A stretch of 64,000 bases of DNA from assembly GCF_017874615.1 (NCBI RefSeq), contig NZ_JAGIKV010000030.1, positions 1 through 64,000 of the forward strand, read 5' to 3'. Shown one piece after another: positions 8,009 to 16,544 of the stretch (position 1 is its first letter; each line of letters begins with the position of its first letter). The DNA comes from Paenibacillus xylanexedens. Lineage in GTDB: Bacteria; Bacillota; Bacilli; Paenibacillales; Paenibacillaceae. A program made the translations under genes and the position numbers. A model generated the notes under the pieces. That model searched no databases. It was given only the letters and a program-made list of their open reading frames with translations, and was not told the DNA's origin.

Positions 8009-9190
8009 ATGAATACCATTAAAGTTACCCCTGAACAGTTACATCACGTATCGAATCAGGTGGATCAGGCGAGACAACAATTGGAACATATACGGGAGGA
8101 TCTCACAAGACAGATCATGTTCCTTCAGCAGATGTGGCTAGGTGTGACGCAGGAGCGTTTTTATGATGAGTTTGTACGGTCACGTCCTTTATTGCAGAGG
8201 GCGCTGGAAAGTATGGTGAACACCTCTAAGGAATTAAAGGATATTGCCACGCGATTTGAGAATGTCGATGCTGAAAAAGTGAGTCTTGGCAGTGCTGTTG
8301 GTGCTCTAGGTGCGGGAGTAATGATGGAGACCTCAAGATATTATGCCGGTTCGGATGATAAGGGCTACCGGATGGCACAAGTCAATATGTTTGGGAAGCT
8401 GATGTGGATGCCTGTGAATGAGAATGGTGTTACGGATCAGGCAGCCCTTCAGGCATATAAGAAGGATCAGGGGCATTTGGATTTTAATCGGATGCAAGCT
8501 ACGGATGCTGAAGCGCCAGGGGAAGATATTTATGCGATGCAGATCAAAGCTTTTGAAAATGGAATTCATCCCTTCACAGGCGAGCCTGTATCCGATAAGT
8601 ATGCTCAGATGATGTTGACTTCTCTGAAGTTCAGCCAGCTATTTATGGCATTTCAGATGGTTCGCGGGAGTATGCCGGGTGGCAAAGGGCCTTTTCGGTT
8701 GCCTTCTTCTCATCCAGCAGTGGCGAAGATTAAAAAGAATTTGGAAGCGGCTGAAGCAAGGAAAGCGAATGCGTACCAGAGTAGTTGGAAAATCAATGAA
8801 TTAAAGAATACTGAGGTTTTTAAAAAAGGAACTACAAGTAATGCATTGAATCATATCTTCGAGGGTGAAATAATAAAGGGACAAGCGGTTGGATTTCATT
8901 ATGAAGGTATGCCAAATACCAAAGGGAAAGTTGTTGGAAATATTGATCCTCCTAATGAGTATGGTGTGTATAGAGCCAATGTAGAGGTAGATGGAATACT
9001 AAAAAAAGCGAAGACCACGTTTTTTTCGAAAGATTGGACACCACAACAAGTAATTGATGAGATAAATATAGCTTTCGATAACAAAGTTCTTTTCAAAAAT
9101 AATAGATATAGAGGGACTTCCAGTACAGGAGTGACTATCGAATTTGTTATAAAAAATGAGAAAATCACATCGGCTTATCCGTTGTATTAA
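8009..9190 (+). CDS. WXG-headed EndoU nuclease toxin
   Basis: 393 residues in three parts. Residues 1-110: a helical WXG100-like head with W43-L-G45, predicted to target type VII secretion. Residues 130-235: the pretoxin region shared with the toxin at 1311 (MWMPVNENGVTDQAALQAY, HPFTGEPVSD). Residues 275-393: a bacterial EndoU domain with the two expected histidines, H282 (NHIFEGE) and H297 (GFHYEG), followed by DPPNEYGVYRANVEV and TFFSKDWTPQQVIDEI, all typical of this RNase fold. Target bacteria would be killed by RNA cleavage. A weak GCGGTGA ribosome site precedes ATG 8009. The next gene is the probable immunity gene. Confidence 0.88.
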   Translation: MNTIKVTPEQLHHVSNQVDQARQQLEHIREDLTRQIMFLQQMWLGVTQERFYDEFVRSRPLLQRALESMVNTSKELKDIATRFENVDAEKVSLGSAVGALGAGVMMETSRYYAGSDDKGYRMAQVNMFGKLMWMPVNENGVTDQAALQAYKKDQGHLDFNRMQATDAEAPGEDIYAMQIKAFENGIHPFTGEPVSDKYAQMMLTSLKFSQLFMAFQMVRGSMPGGKGPFRLPSSHPAVAKIKKNLEAAEARKANAYQSSWKINELKNTEVFKKGTTSNALNHIFEGEIIKGQAVGFHYEGMPNTKGKVVGNIDPPNEYGVYRANVEVDGILKKAKTTFFSKDWTPQQVIDEINIAFDNKVLFKNNRYRGTSSTGVTIEFVIKNEKITSAYPLY

Positions 9191-9209
9191 GAAGATTGGA
9201 GATACGAAC

Positions 9210-9665
9210 ATGATTAAATACAGGTATACAATCGAATATAAAGAAGATTTCAACGAAGTTATCGTGGACTTAGGCATTGATTCATCATTAAAGAATGGTT
9301 ATCTGATTAGTAATTCTTTGGGATCGGATATATTTGGAGACTTCGCCACGATCCAGGAAGAGATCGGAAACTTAATCGAATTATTTAAAGGGGAAATAAC
9401 GTTATACGAGGGTGGAGGGAATGTGAACTTAATAAAATCTGACAAGTCTTTTACAACTTTTGAAGATATCTTTGCAGAAGAAGATGAAGAGGACAGTACA
9501 TGTGAAATTGAGACATTAGAATATGTAAAGATACTATTGCTATGGGCAAAAGAGAACTTTCAGTATAAAAACCAGCGAGGTGTTATTTTGAAAGAAGAAG
9601 CGGAATTAGCATTAGAGTGGATAAACAAAAAATATACTGAGATCTGTGAGGTTGAGAGTCAATAA
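9210..9665 (+). CDS. Probable immunity protein for the EndoU toxin
   Basis: 151 residues, acidic (FAEEDEEDSTCEIETLEY), without signal or membrane segment, starting 19 bp after the toxin stop. The ATG at 9210 (MIKYRYTIEYKEDF) is chosen because GGAG lies upstream and the longer frame would overlap the toxin. Position, size and acidity fit a cognate cytoplasmic inhibitor of the basic EndoU domain. I do not recognise a specific immunity family, so the role is inferred from context. Confidence 0.65.
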   Translation: MIKYRYTIEYKEDFNEVIVDLGIDSSLKNGYLISNSLGSDIFGDFATIQEEIGNLIELFKGEITLYEGGGNVNLIKSDKSFTTFEDIFAEEDEEDSTCEIETLEYVKILLLWAKENFQYKNQRGVILKEEAELALEWINKKYTEICEVESQ

Positions 9666-9671
9666 TCGCAA

Positions 9672-9785
9672 ATGAGAGTCGACCATGCTGTTCGTTTATT
9701 AGAAACGATTAATGTTGAGTTTGAAGATTTTTCTGTTGCTCTTTTCAAAAATTCCAGAAAAACAGAAAAACGTCAGGGTGAATAG
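9672..9785 (+). CDS. Small orphan ORF after toxin cassette
   Basis: 37 residues (begins MRVDHAVRLLETINVEFEDF) seven bases after the immunity gene, with no clear ribosome site. Composition looks protein-like, and a second short frame of 31 residues follows at 9791-9886. Both may be ends of former toxin or immunity modules that commonly pile up downstream of such cassettes. Low confidence that either is made. Confidence 0.3.
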   Translation: MRVDHAVRLLETINVEFEDFSVALFKNSRKTEKRQGE

Positions 9786-9914
9786 ATGTGATGCAGCAAA
9801 AAAACAACCAACAAGAACTGATCGAGCAATTGAATTCAAATCGTGGTTCAGATTATAGTTTACAGAAGAAGTTTTGGAGTATTTAGCATTAAAATTGATT
9901 GGAGGAAAGAATTC

Positions 9915-10436
9915 ATGAATGTAGTAATCGAGAGGTTAAAAGAAACAGATATTGAAAGCTTGTATGAATTTGAAGTTGGAAACAGAACTTTTTTCGAGGA
10001 AATGGTACCGTCTCGAGGAAATGATTATTACAAGCCTGAGGTTTTTAAAGCAAAGAATGAATCTCTGCTTGATGAACAAGCTAAAGGACTTTCCTTTTTT
10101 TATTTAATAAAAGATGAAAATAATTCTATTCTTGGAAGAATAAATATAGTTAATATTGATGATTTCAATAAAATAGGATTTCTCGGCTATAGAGTGGGAC
10201 AAATTCACACTGGAAAAGGTGTTGCTAAAAAAGCATTAAAATTATTACTCAGTACAATAGTTGATTTAGATATAAAAGAAATTAAGGCAAAAACAACCAC
10301 CAACAATATAGCATCTCAAAAAGTTTTAGAGCAAAACGGATTCGAGCATACAGAAACTAATGATAAAGAATTTGAATTGAATGGGCAAATGTTAAAATTT
10401 ATCAATTATAGATGGATGAATAAACCACTATTTTAA
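9915..10436 (+). CDS. GNAT family N-acetyltransferase (RimJ/RimL-like)
   Basis: 173 residues with the GNAT core: an N-terminal MNVVIERLKETDIESLYEFE, the middle ILGRINIVNID...GFLGYRVGQIHTGKGVAKKAL acetyl-CoA loop (Q/R-x-x-G-x-G/A type, here HTGKGVA), and the closing NNIASQKVLEQNGFE of RimJ/RimL-type enzymes. Substrate is unknown; members acetylate protein N-termini, antibiotics or small amines. ATG 9915 is backed by GGAGGAAAG. It begins the AT-rich stretch that runs to the defence genes. Confidence 0.85.
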   Translation: MNVVIERLKETDIESLYEFEVGNRTFFEEMVPSRGNDYYKPEVFKAKNESLLDEQAKGLSFFYLIKDENNSILGRINIVNIDDFNKIGFLGYRVGQIHTGKGVAKKALKLLLSTIVDLDIKEIKAKTTTNNIASQKVLEQNGFEHTETNDKEFELNGQMLKFINYRWMNKPLF

Positions 10437-11142
10437 TGACCAATCTGGCGCAGCTCTCTATTTTTATAACAATAAGACGTATACAAATGAAGGAGAGTTT
10501 TTTATACAACGCTGAATATTAATCATAGGTCATATAAAGGGGACAATGTATCCTTATTGATTTTCCATATTCACAGCATTAGTAGCCCAAGTACTGATTT
10601 TTATTATCACGAAGATTTAGGTCTAGATCCTAACGTATCACTATGCCAAATCGGGCACATTGAGGATATCTACGGTAATTAAGAGTTAATACTTCATTTT
10701 ATTTATTTCCAGCAGGGTGTCGCACTTCATATTACAATCCGTCAATTGTAAAGAAAAAAATATATTGATTATATCATTTGGTGAAAACAACAAGTGAGGC
10801 TTAATTTAAGCATACAATGCTACTTGACAATTTTTTCGATGTATCATTGTTCCTAAAGATGCCAGCTTGTCTCAGTTTGATTATTTAATGTAGATGATGA
10901 TTACCCGATTTATGTGTTTATAATCGGAAAAGGAATTCGAAGATAATATCTTACCTAAGATAAGGCATCATTTGAGACGTGCTAATTTAGATGGGAAGTG
11001 AACGAAGATATATCGAGGTTATCAAGATGCTACCTGATCGAGTGGAAGCAGAAGCTACACTGTCATTATTCAGAAGTGCTTTAAAGAGTTTGAAACTGGG
11101 CTTCTTGATAAAAAAATGTTCATGTTAAACTAAAAAGGTTTG
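10437..11142 (+). pseudogene. Decayed coding remnants
   Basis: Roughly 700 bases with several protein-like fragments broken by stops and frameshifts. At 10449-10516 a frame reads YFYNNKTYTNEGEFF; it shifts into a second frame ending at TAA 10680-10682 that includes SPSTDFYYHEDLGLDPN and IGHIEDIYGN; then FPAGCRTSYYNPSIVK near 10710-10757. No start codons or ribosome sites serve these frames. They look like the tails of one or more lost toxin-type genes. I cannot name the family. Confidence 0.5.
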
Positions 11143-11171
11143 TTGCTCATGTGAAGTAGTTTCCGCATAAT
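11143..11171 (+). promoter_or_regulatory. Candidate promoter of the STAS/CBASS block
   Basis: TTGCTC at 11143-11148 and CATAAT at 11166-11171 are spaced by 17 bases, a good SigA-type pair. Transcription would begin near 11178, leaving ATG 11187 with a very short leader, which favours the second ATG at 11220 as start. Confidence 0.5.
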
Positions 11172-11186
11172 AAGTTAACTTAACAA

Positions 11187-12119
11187 ATGGTTAAAATATC
11201 TAGAAAAGAAGATGATCTTATGGTCTCTATCAAGTTTCCCCCTAAGTACACTCTTGGTAATTTTTTTGACGTATGTCAACTGATTAATAGATACCAATAC
11301 AGAATAGAAGATGAAGGTTCTTTAAGGTTAGATTTAAGTGAGATTACATTTATTGATCCGTTTGGAATGGTGACGCTACTTAGTATAGGTAGACACATTT
11401 TTAACACATATGGTTTCCAAATAATAATTAAACTTCCAGAAGGTGAAGCTGGTTCATACATGAATCGTGCAGGACTTGATTCACTTATTGATGATTTTAT
11501 AACAGTCGAACGTTCTAAAGTGAATATAATGAACTTCTTAAGGAAAAACGAAAACATGGGAGTACTTAAATATTTTGATTCTGAGAAAGATATAATGCAA
11601 ATCAATAACGAGTTTGAAAGTTGGATGAAAAACCATAATTTTACTGAGTATGAAATAAACAATTTAACCACGTTTGTTTCTGAAATGATACAAAATGTAT
11701 GTCAACATAGTAAAACAAAACAAAAGGGAATAGTTTGCATTCAAGCTTACGTCAGCAAAAAAGGAGTTCCTTTTTTATCTTGGGCAATTGGTGATACCGG
11801 AATCGGTATACGTGAAAGTCTAATACAGTCCGGCGTAAAGGGAATCGCTTCAATGACAGATGAAAGAGTGTTAAGAGAAGTGTTAACAAAGGGCTTGTCC
11901 CGGCATCAAGATGACATTACGCGTGGTAATGGACTACATCGTTTATATCAAGGAGCACAGAAAAGAAAAGCCTCTCTTTTTATTCAATCTAATTCAGGTT
12001 TATTCGGCGTACATTCAGAGAACAATGAGCGATCAAAAGTAGAAACACGAGTGCCTTGGACTCTCTATGGAACTAACATTGGTTTTAATCTTGAAGGACA
12101 ACACTTGACAAGTCAGTGA
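11187..12119 (+). CDS. STAS-like domain fused to HATPase domain
   Basis: 310 residues. The N-terminal part (about 12-110) resembles a STAS-type fold: LRLDLSEITFIDPFGMVTLLSIG. The C-terminal part (about 135-290) is a GHKL ATPase: N box TFVSEMIQNVCQHS (E166, N170), G1 box GDTGIGI (203-208) and G2 GNGLHRLY (247-254). There is no H-box for phosphotransfer, so it resembles anti-sigma-type kinases (SpoIIAB/RsbW) more than sensor kinases. It is followed in the same direction by a STAS-like-wHTH protein and then the CBASS genes, suggesting a partner-switching regulatory pair. Start is 11187 or, more likely given the promoter, 11220; neither has a strong ribosome site. Confidence 0.75.
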   Translation: MVKISRKEDDLMVSIKFPPKYTLGNFFDVCQLINRYQYRIEDEGSLRLDLSEITFIDPFGMVTLLSIGRHIFNTYGFQIIIKLPEGEAGSYMNRAGLDSLIDDFITVERSKVNIMNFLRKNENMGVLKYFDSEKDIMQINNEFESWMKNHNFTEYEINNLTTFVSEMIQNVCQHSKTKQKGIVCIQAYVSKKGVPFLSWAIGDTGIGIRESLIQSGVKGIASMTDERVLREVLTKGLSRHQDDITRGNGLHRLYQGAQKRKASLFIQSNSGLFGVHSENNERSKVETRVPWTLYGTNIGFNLEGQHLTSQ

Positions 12120-12175
12120 AACACTTGATATATTGATTTTACTGTTTCACGTAAGCAGATGAAGGAGAATGAAGT

Positions 12176-12721
12176 ATGGAACGCTTTGAAGTTAATATTG
12201 CTCAGACATTCGGAGACAGCTTGTGGGGACGAGAACTCGGTAAATCAGTACGAGATAAGATTGTGGATTCATTCATAAAACAATCTGAAAATGTTTTACT
12301 GCTCAATTTTAATGGCGTGAATCGAATTGATTTTTCTTGTGCAAGCGAAATTGTATCAATACTGATTCTGAGATTAGCCGGAGAATTAAAAGGCAGTCAT
12401 CTTGTTCTCACTGGATTAAGCACATTTGTAGAAGAGAATGTCGATGCAGCATTATACAAAGCAGAATTGTGTAGTCTGTTTCTTATTGATAATGACGAAT
12501 GGAAATTAATTGGAAAGTTCAGTGATACATTGCAACAAACACTAGCTAAGGTAATTGAACTAGGACAAGCTGATACTCCAACACTTGCTGCGAAATTGAA
12601 TATTACGGTAACTAGCTGCAACAATCGTTTAAAGACATTGGTGATGTTAGGTCTTGTTAATAAAGAAGAAGTATCATCACCCTCCGGTGGGAAGCAGTAC
12701 ATATATAAATCAATTTTATAA
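12176..12721 (+). CDS. STAS-like (DUF4325-type) protein with winged helix
   Basis: 181 residues. The first 105 have the DUF4325 STAS-like pattern: GRELGKSVRDKI, then VLLLNFNGVNRIDFSCASEIVSILI, then LVLTGLS. Residues 118-181 look like a winged helix-turn-helix (TPTLAAKLNITVTSCNNRLKTLVMLGLVNKEE...GGKQYIYKSI). So it could bind DNA and be controlled through the STAS part by the upstream HATPase protein. GAAGGAGAATGAAGT precedes ATG 12176. It starts 56 bases after the upstream gene and ends 76 bases before the patatin gene. Role in controlling CBASS is inference from position. Confidence 0.75.
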   Translation: MERFEVNIAQTFGDSLWGRELGKSVRDKIVDSFIKQSENVLLLNFNGVNRIDFSCASEIVSILILRLAGELKGSHLVLTGLSTFVEENVDAALYKAELCSLFLIDNDEWKLIGKFSDTLQQTLAKVIELGQADTPTLAAKLNITVTSCNNRLKTLVMLGLVNKEEVSSPSGGKQYIYKSIL

Positions 12722-12797
12722 TTGATTTATTTTTTTTAGATCTGGTTCATCTCAATTTGTGAATCAGATTAGAGCATAGTTTTTTTAAAAAAAGTAA

Positions 12798-13826
12798 ATG
12801 ACTTCTTTAATTAATGCACGAAAGGGAGTGGGGGACTTGTTAGATTCAAAGTATAAAATTCTTTCAATTGATGGGGGAGGAATAAAGGGGCTTTACTCCG
12901 CTGTTATCTTGGAGCGGTTTGAGCAGAGATATGGTCCTATTCATGAACATTTTAACCTTATTTGTGGAACCTCGACGGGAGGAATCATTGCCTTAGCACT
13001 TGCAGCTGGTATCCCAGCTTCAGATATTGTTAAATTTTACACGGACAAAGGACCTGATATTTTTCCATATAAGAATAGATTCGTGCGGAAATTTCATTCT
13101 CTTAAATCGGTTCTTTTTTTATCAAAGTATACCAGTGATGAATTAAAGTCTGCAATATCAGAGGTTTTTCAAGAAAAAAGGGTTGGGGATTGTCTTACTC
13201 ATGTTTTGATACCTGCGGTTAATATTACAACCGGTAAACCTTACGTTTTTAAGTCAGATTATATTCCTAAGTATACTAGAGATAGCGAACGATTGCTCAG
13301 TGAAATAGCGCTAGCCACCTCCGCTGCACCAACTTATTTTCCTATAGTCCAACTTGACACGAAGGAGGGCGGACAACAGTTTGTTGATGGGGGATTATTC
13401 GCAAATAATCCATCTCTTTATGGTGTTCAAGAATTTTTAGCCAATAAGGTGCATATTGGTTGCGATGATTATCGCCTACTATCAATTTCCTCACTGCATG
13501 AAGGTACAACTGTTCCAATTACAAAAAAATTACGCAGACCATTTTGGGGATGGAAGGATGAATTAATTTCTTTAATGATAGACTCTCAGAGTGTTGCAAC
13601 ACATTTTCATGTCAAATATCTTATTGACTCTTGTGGAGGGGAATATGTTCGTATTCCGAGCGCTCAGTTAACAAAGCAGGAACAAAAAAAGATTGAACTG
13701 GATATGGCACACCCTTCGTCTATTCAGATCCTGCTAGATAAGGGAAAAGATATGTCCGCAGAATGGATTAATAAGAGTGAAGTAATGCAATTTTTTGATA
13801 AAACATCAAAGGAGGCAACCGCCTAA
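12798..13826 (+). CDS. capV: CBASS effector, patatin-like phospholipase CapV
   Basis: 342 residues, a patatin hydrolase. ILSIDGGGIKG (23-31) is the oxyanion loop, GTSTGG (57-62) carries the nucleophile S59 and FVDGGLF carries D197, completing the Ser-Asp dyad. CapV enzymes degrade membrane phospholipids when they bind the cyclic nucleotide made by the CBASS synthase, killing the infected cell. The next gene is such a synthase, overlapping by TAATG, so the effector call is firm. Start is uncertain: ATG 12798 has a poor ribosome site; TTG 12837, eight bases after AAAGGGAG, would give MLDSKYKILSIDGGG, a more usual CapV opening. Confidence 0.92.
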   Translation: MTSLINARKGVGDLLDSKYKILSIDGGGIKGLYSAVILERFEQRYGPIHEHFNLICGTSTGGIIALALAAGIPASDIVKFYTDKGPDIFPYKNRFVRKFHSLKSVLFLSKYTSDELKSAISEVFQEKRVGDCLTHVLIPAVNITTGKPYVFKSDYIPKYTRDSERLLSEIALATSAAPTYFPIVQLDTKEGGQQFVDGGLFANNPSLYGVQEFLANKVHIGCDDYRLLSISSLHEGTTVPITKKLRRPFWGWKDELISLMIDSQSVATHFHVKYLIDSCGGEYVRIPSAQLTKQEQKKIELDMAHPSSIQILLDKGKDMSAEWINKSEVMQFFDKTSKEATA

Positions 13827-14791
13827 TGACAATTTGTCATGATTTATTTACTGAATACCATACAACGATCTACCTGACTTCGGATAAAAAAGAAGAACTC
13901 AGAAAATCTAGAAATGCTATTAGAGAAAAGATAAGAAAATATTTTAAGGATGAATTACAACTAACCGTTCCTAAGTTTTATGGGCAAGGATCGTACATGA
14001 TGAATACGACGATTGTACCCATTGATGGAGAATATGATGTAGATGATGGGGTGTATCTTGAGCATCTTAAGTCTAAAGATGAAGAGGATTGGTCAACACC
14101 AACAAAAGTGCATAATTGGATCGTTAATGCGGTTAAAGGTCATACCTCGACACCACCAGAAGATAAAAATACATGTGTTCGTGTTATCTATAAAGCAAAC
14201 TACCATGTTGATCTGCCTATTTATGTGATGAAAGGAGACCATCCGAAATTAGCACATAAATCGGAAGGATGGATTGATAGCGATCCAAAAAAACTAACAA
14301 AATGGTTTAACGATGAAGTTTCTTCCAAGGGAGATCAACTTAAGCGTGTCGTTCGTTACCTTAAGGGATGGAAAGACTTCAAAGAAGGAGATACGAAGCT
14401 TCCAAGTGGAATGGTACTCACGATTTTAGCTGCCAATCATTTTGTTTCTGACCATCCTAATGATGATGATAAGGCTTTCATTGAAACAGTGAGAGCTATC
14501 AAAAAGGAATTGGATGAATCATTTTCTTTGGTCCGCCCTGTTTTTCCTGATGAGGAACTCATTAATGATTGGTCTGAAACAAAGAAAAATAATTTTTTAA
14601 ATAAACTTGATAGCCTTATTAAAAAAGGTGACCAAGCGATCGCAGAGTCAGACAAAACTAGTGCTTCAAAAAAATGGATTACTGTCTTTGGCTCACGCTT
14701 TCCTGAATACGAGGCTCCGGATTCAGAAGCAAAAGCAGTTTTCAAGTCGACGGCACCAGCAATTTTAGGTAATCATGGACGATCAGCTTAG
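13826..14791 (+). CDS. CBASS CD-NTase (DncV-like cyclic nucleotide synthase)
   Basis: 321 residues with a nucleotidyltransferase core: GQGSYMMNT (G55-S56), EYDVDDGVYL with D71 and D73, and YHVDLPIYV with D129 as the third metal-binding acid. The DVDDG layout resembles DncV-type enzymes, which make 3',3'-cGAMP, the ligand of many CapV phospholipases; the product here is therefore probably a cyclic dinucleotide, which is inference. The gene overlaps capV by one base and cap2 by 17 bases. Its tail ends AILGNHGRSA, a flexible end of the kind that Cap2 conjugates to targets in type II CBASS. Confidence 0.92.
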   Translation: MTICHDLFTEYHTTIYLTSDKKEELRKSRNAIREKIRKYFKDELQLTVPKFYGQGSYMMNTTIVPIDGEYDVDDGVYLEHLKSKDEEDWSTPTKVHNWIVNAVKGHTSTPPEDKNTCVRVIYKANYHVDLPIYVMKGDHPKLAHKSEGWIDSDPKKLTKWFNDEVSSKGDQLKRVVRYLKGWKDFKEGDTKLPSGMVLTILAANHFVSDHPNDDDKAFIETVRAIKKELDESFSLVRPVFPDEELINDWSETKKNNFLNKLDSLIKKGDQAIAESDKTSASKKWITVFGSRFPEYEAPDSEAKAVFKSTAPAILGNHGRSA

Positions 14792-16532
14792 TTTAGAAAC
14801 ATATTATGATGAAGTGTTACATGTAGTAACACTTCATCTGCTTAAAGAATATGGAGCCGAAGAAGCAAAGAATTTTGACAATCACAATTTTTCACACGTT
14901 TATCGTATTCATCAAAATAATGTAGCAATCGATTTGGCAATACCACTTCATTATCCTGATTCATTTCCAGTTGTAAAAATTCCTGATCCATACTATGCAA
15001 GAATTTATCCAATTCCTCATTTGGATAATGAACACACATTATGTGTATTTGACTCAGAGGAGGCACATCCTAACCCAGAAAACCCTATTGGGGTTATAGA
15101 TGCAGTTATTGAACGGGCATTTAATATAATTCAACAGGGATTAAAGAAGGAGAATATTAGCGACTTTTTCGACGAAATCAATGCTTATTGGGCTGAGAAT
15201 TCTTCTGAGAATATTTTATCACTAATACAAGTCAATGTTTCTGCTCGAGAAGTAAATGTAATAGAATGTGAATTCCCTAATTTAGGTAAGAGGTTATTGG
15301 CTGTAGATTCGGTTCCAGAAGGAATCAGATGGGTATCTCAGGCTGGGGGTAAATCCGAATCGACAACCAGAAAAGCGTATTATTTTCCTGTGAGATCTAT
15401 TGGTGTCCCTCCCTTTCCTAGAACAAACGGACAATTAATGAAGAGAATACAAGAATATTCTCCAGAGATAGTCACACCTTTCATTCAATTTTTAGATCAG
15501 TGTAAAAGACCATCTATGATCCTTTTTTCTGTTGAAACTTCTAATGGACGGGTGCTTGGAGCATGGGAGCATCAGGAGCCAAAACAGATAAATCGTGCGG
15601 CACACCAAAGTAAACGGAAATTAGAAAGATCAATAGATGGATTTCGAACTGGATATAGGAATGCACGAATTGAAATGAATTTTTTTAAAGATGCAGTTTT
15701 AAAGCATTACTCAGTTGTACGGGTCGAAAAGGAAAGACTTGTTACACGAGGGGGAGATGGAGTTCAATCAGGACTAACAAAAGTTGGGATCATTGGTTGT
15801 GGATCAATAGGAAGCCAAATTGCAAATAACTTGTGCGATTTGGGTGTTGATCAATTTATGTTTATTGATAAAGACTTATTAACATTTGAAAATATAGCAA
15901 GGCATCTTTGTGGTGCAACATATGTAGGTGAAAATAAAGTTGATGCTGTAGGTAAAAGCATTTCTTCTCGGCTACCTTATATTAGATATAACGCATACCA
16001 TGGTAATATATTAAACATATTACGAAGTAACGAGACCATTCTAAATGGTTGTGATTTAACAATCGTGGCTACTGCTAATTTGCCAACCGAGCTTAGGATA
16101 GATGAACTTCAAAGGCTAGGTATTATTGATAAACCGTTGCTCTATGTCTGGGTGGAGCCTTATTTGGCTGCAGCTCACGCGGTCTTCATAAATCCTATGA
16201 ATCCTGGTTGTTTTAGGGATCTGTTTGATGATATGCATCAATTTAGAGAAACTGTATTAGATAATCCGGGTCAATATGCTATTCGTGAAGCAGGTTGCCA
16301 AAGTACTTATGTCCCTTATAGCGTTATCGAAGTGAAGCGATTTATCCACGAACTTATGTTTTTCGTCCAAGAAATATTGGAAGGTAAAATAAAAGATAAT
16401 ATGTTGTTTACGTGGGTGGGTAAAATAAGTTCACAGATAACAACTGGACGCAATGTAAATGACATCTGGTCAGATGTTAAGGATTATAGCGTTGTTATGC
16501 ATAAATTGATCAGCGAATATATAGAAAAATGA
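14775..16532 (+). CDS. cap2: Cap2, fused E2-E1 conjugation enzyme
   Basis: 585 residues. The N-terminal third has an E2-like fold with a likely catalytic C90 (DNEHTLCVFDSEEAHPNPENP region). Residues 335-480 are a ThiF/E1 adenylation domain: KVGIIGCGSIGSQ (GxGxxG at 341-346), FIDKD (D365) and NIARHLCG; C508 in EAGCQSTYVP is the candidate E1 cysteine. Cap2 ligates the C-terminus of the CD-NTase to cellular targets in a ubiquitin-like reaction, priming cyclic nucleotide synthesis. Its presence with Cap3 defines type II CBASS. It overlaps the synthase gene and is followed 12 bases later by cap3, so one transcript is expected. Confidence 0.92.
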   Translation: MDDQLSLETYYDEVLHVVTLHLLKEYGAEEAKNFDNHNFSHVYRIHQNNVAIDLAIPLHYPDSFPVVKIPDPYYARIYPIPHLDNEHTLCVFDSEEAHPNPENPIGVIDAVIERAFNIIQQGLKKENISDFFDEINAYWAENSSENILSLIQVNVSAREVNVIECEFPNLGKRLLAVDSVPEGIRWVSQAGGKSESTTRKAYYFPVRSIGVPPFPRTNGQLMKRIQEYSPEIVTPFIQFLDQCKRPSMILFSVETSNGRVLGAWEHQEPKQINRAAHQSKRKLERSIDGFRTGYRNARIEMNFFKDAVLKHYSVVRVEKERLVTRGGDGVQSGLTKVGIIGCGSIGSQIANNLCDLGVDQFMFIDKDLLTFENIARHLCGATYVGENKVDAVGKSISSRLPYIRYNAYHGNILNILRSNETILNGCDLTIVATANLPTELRIDELQRLGIIDKPLLYVWVEPYLAAAHAVFINPMNPGCFRDLFDDMHQFRETVLDNPGQYAIREAGCQSTYVPYSVIEVKRFIHELMFFVQEILEGKIKDNMLFTWVGKISSQITTGRNVNDIWSDVKDYSVVMHKLISEYIEK

Positions 16533-16544
16533 GGTTCTGCAACA

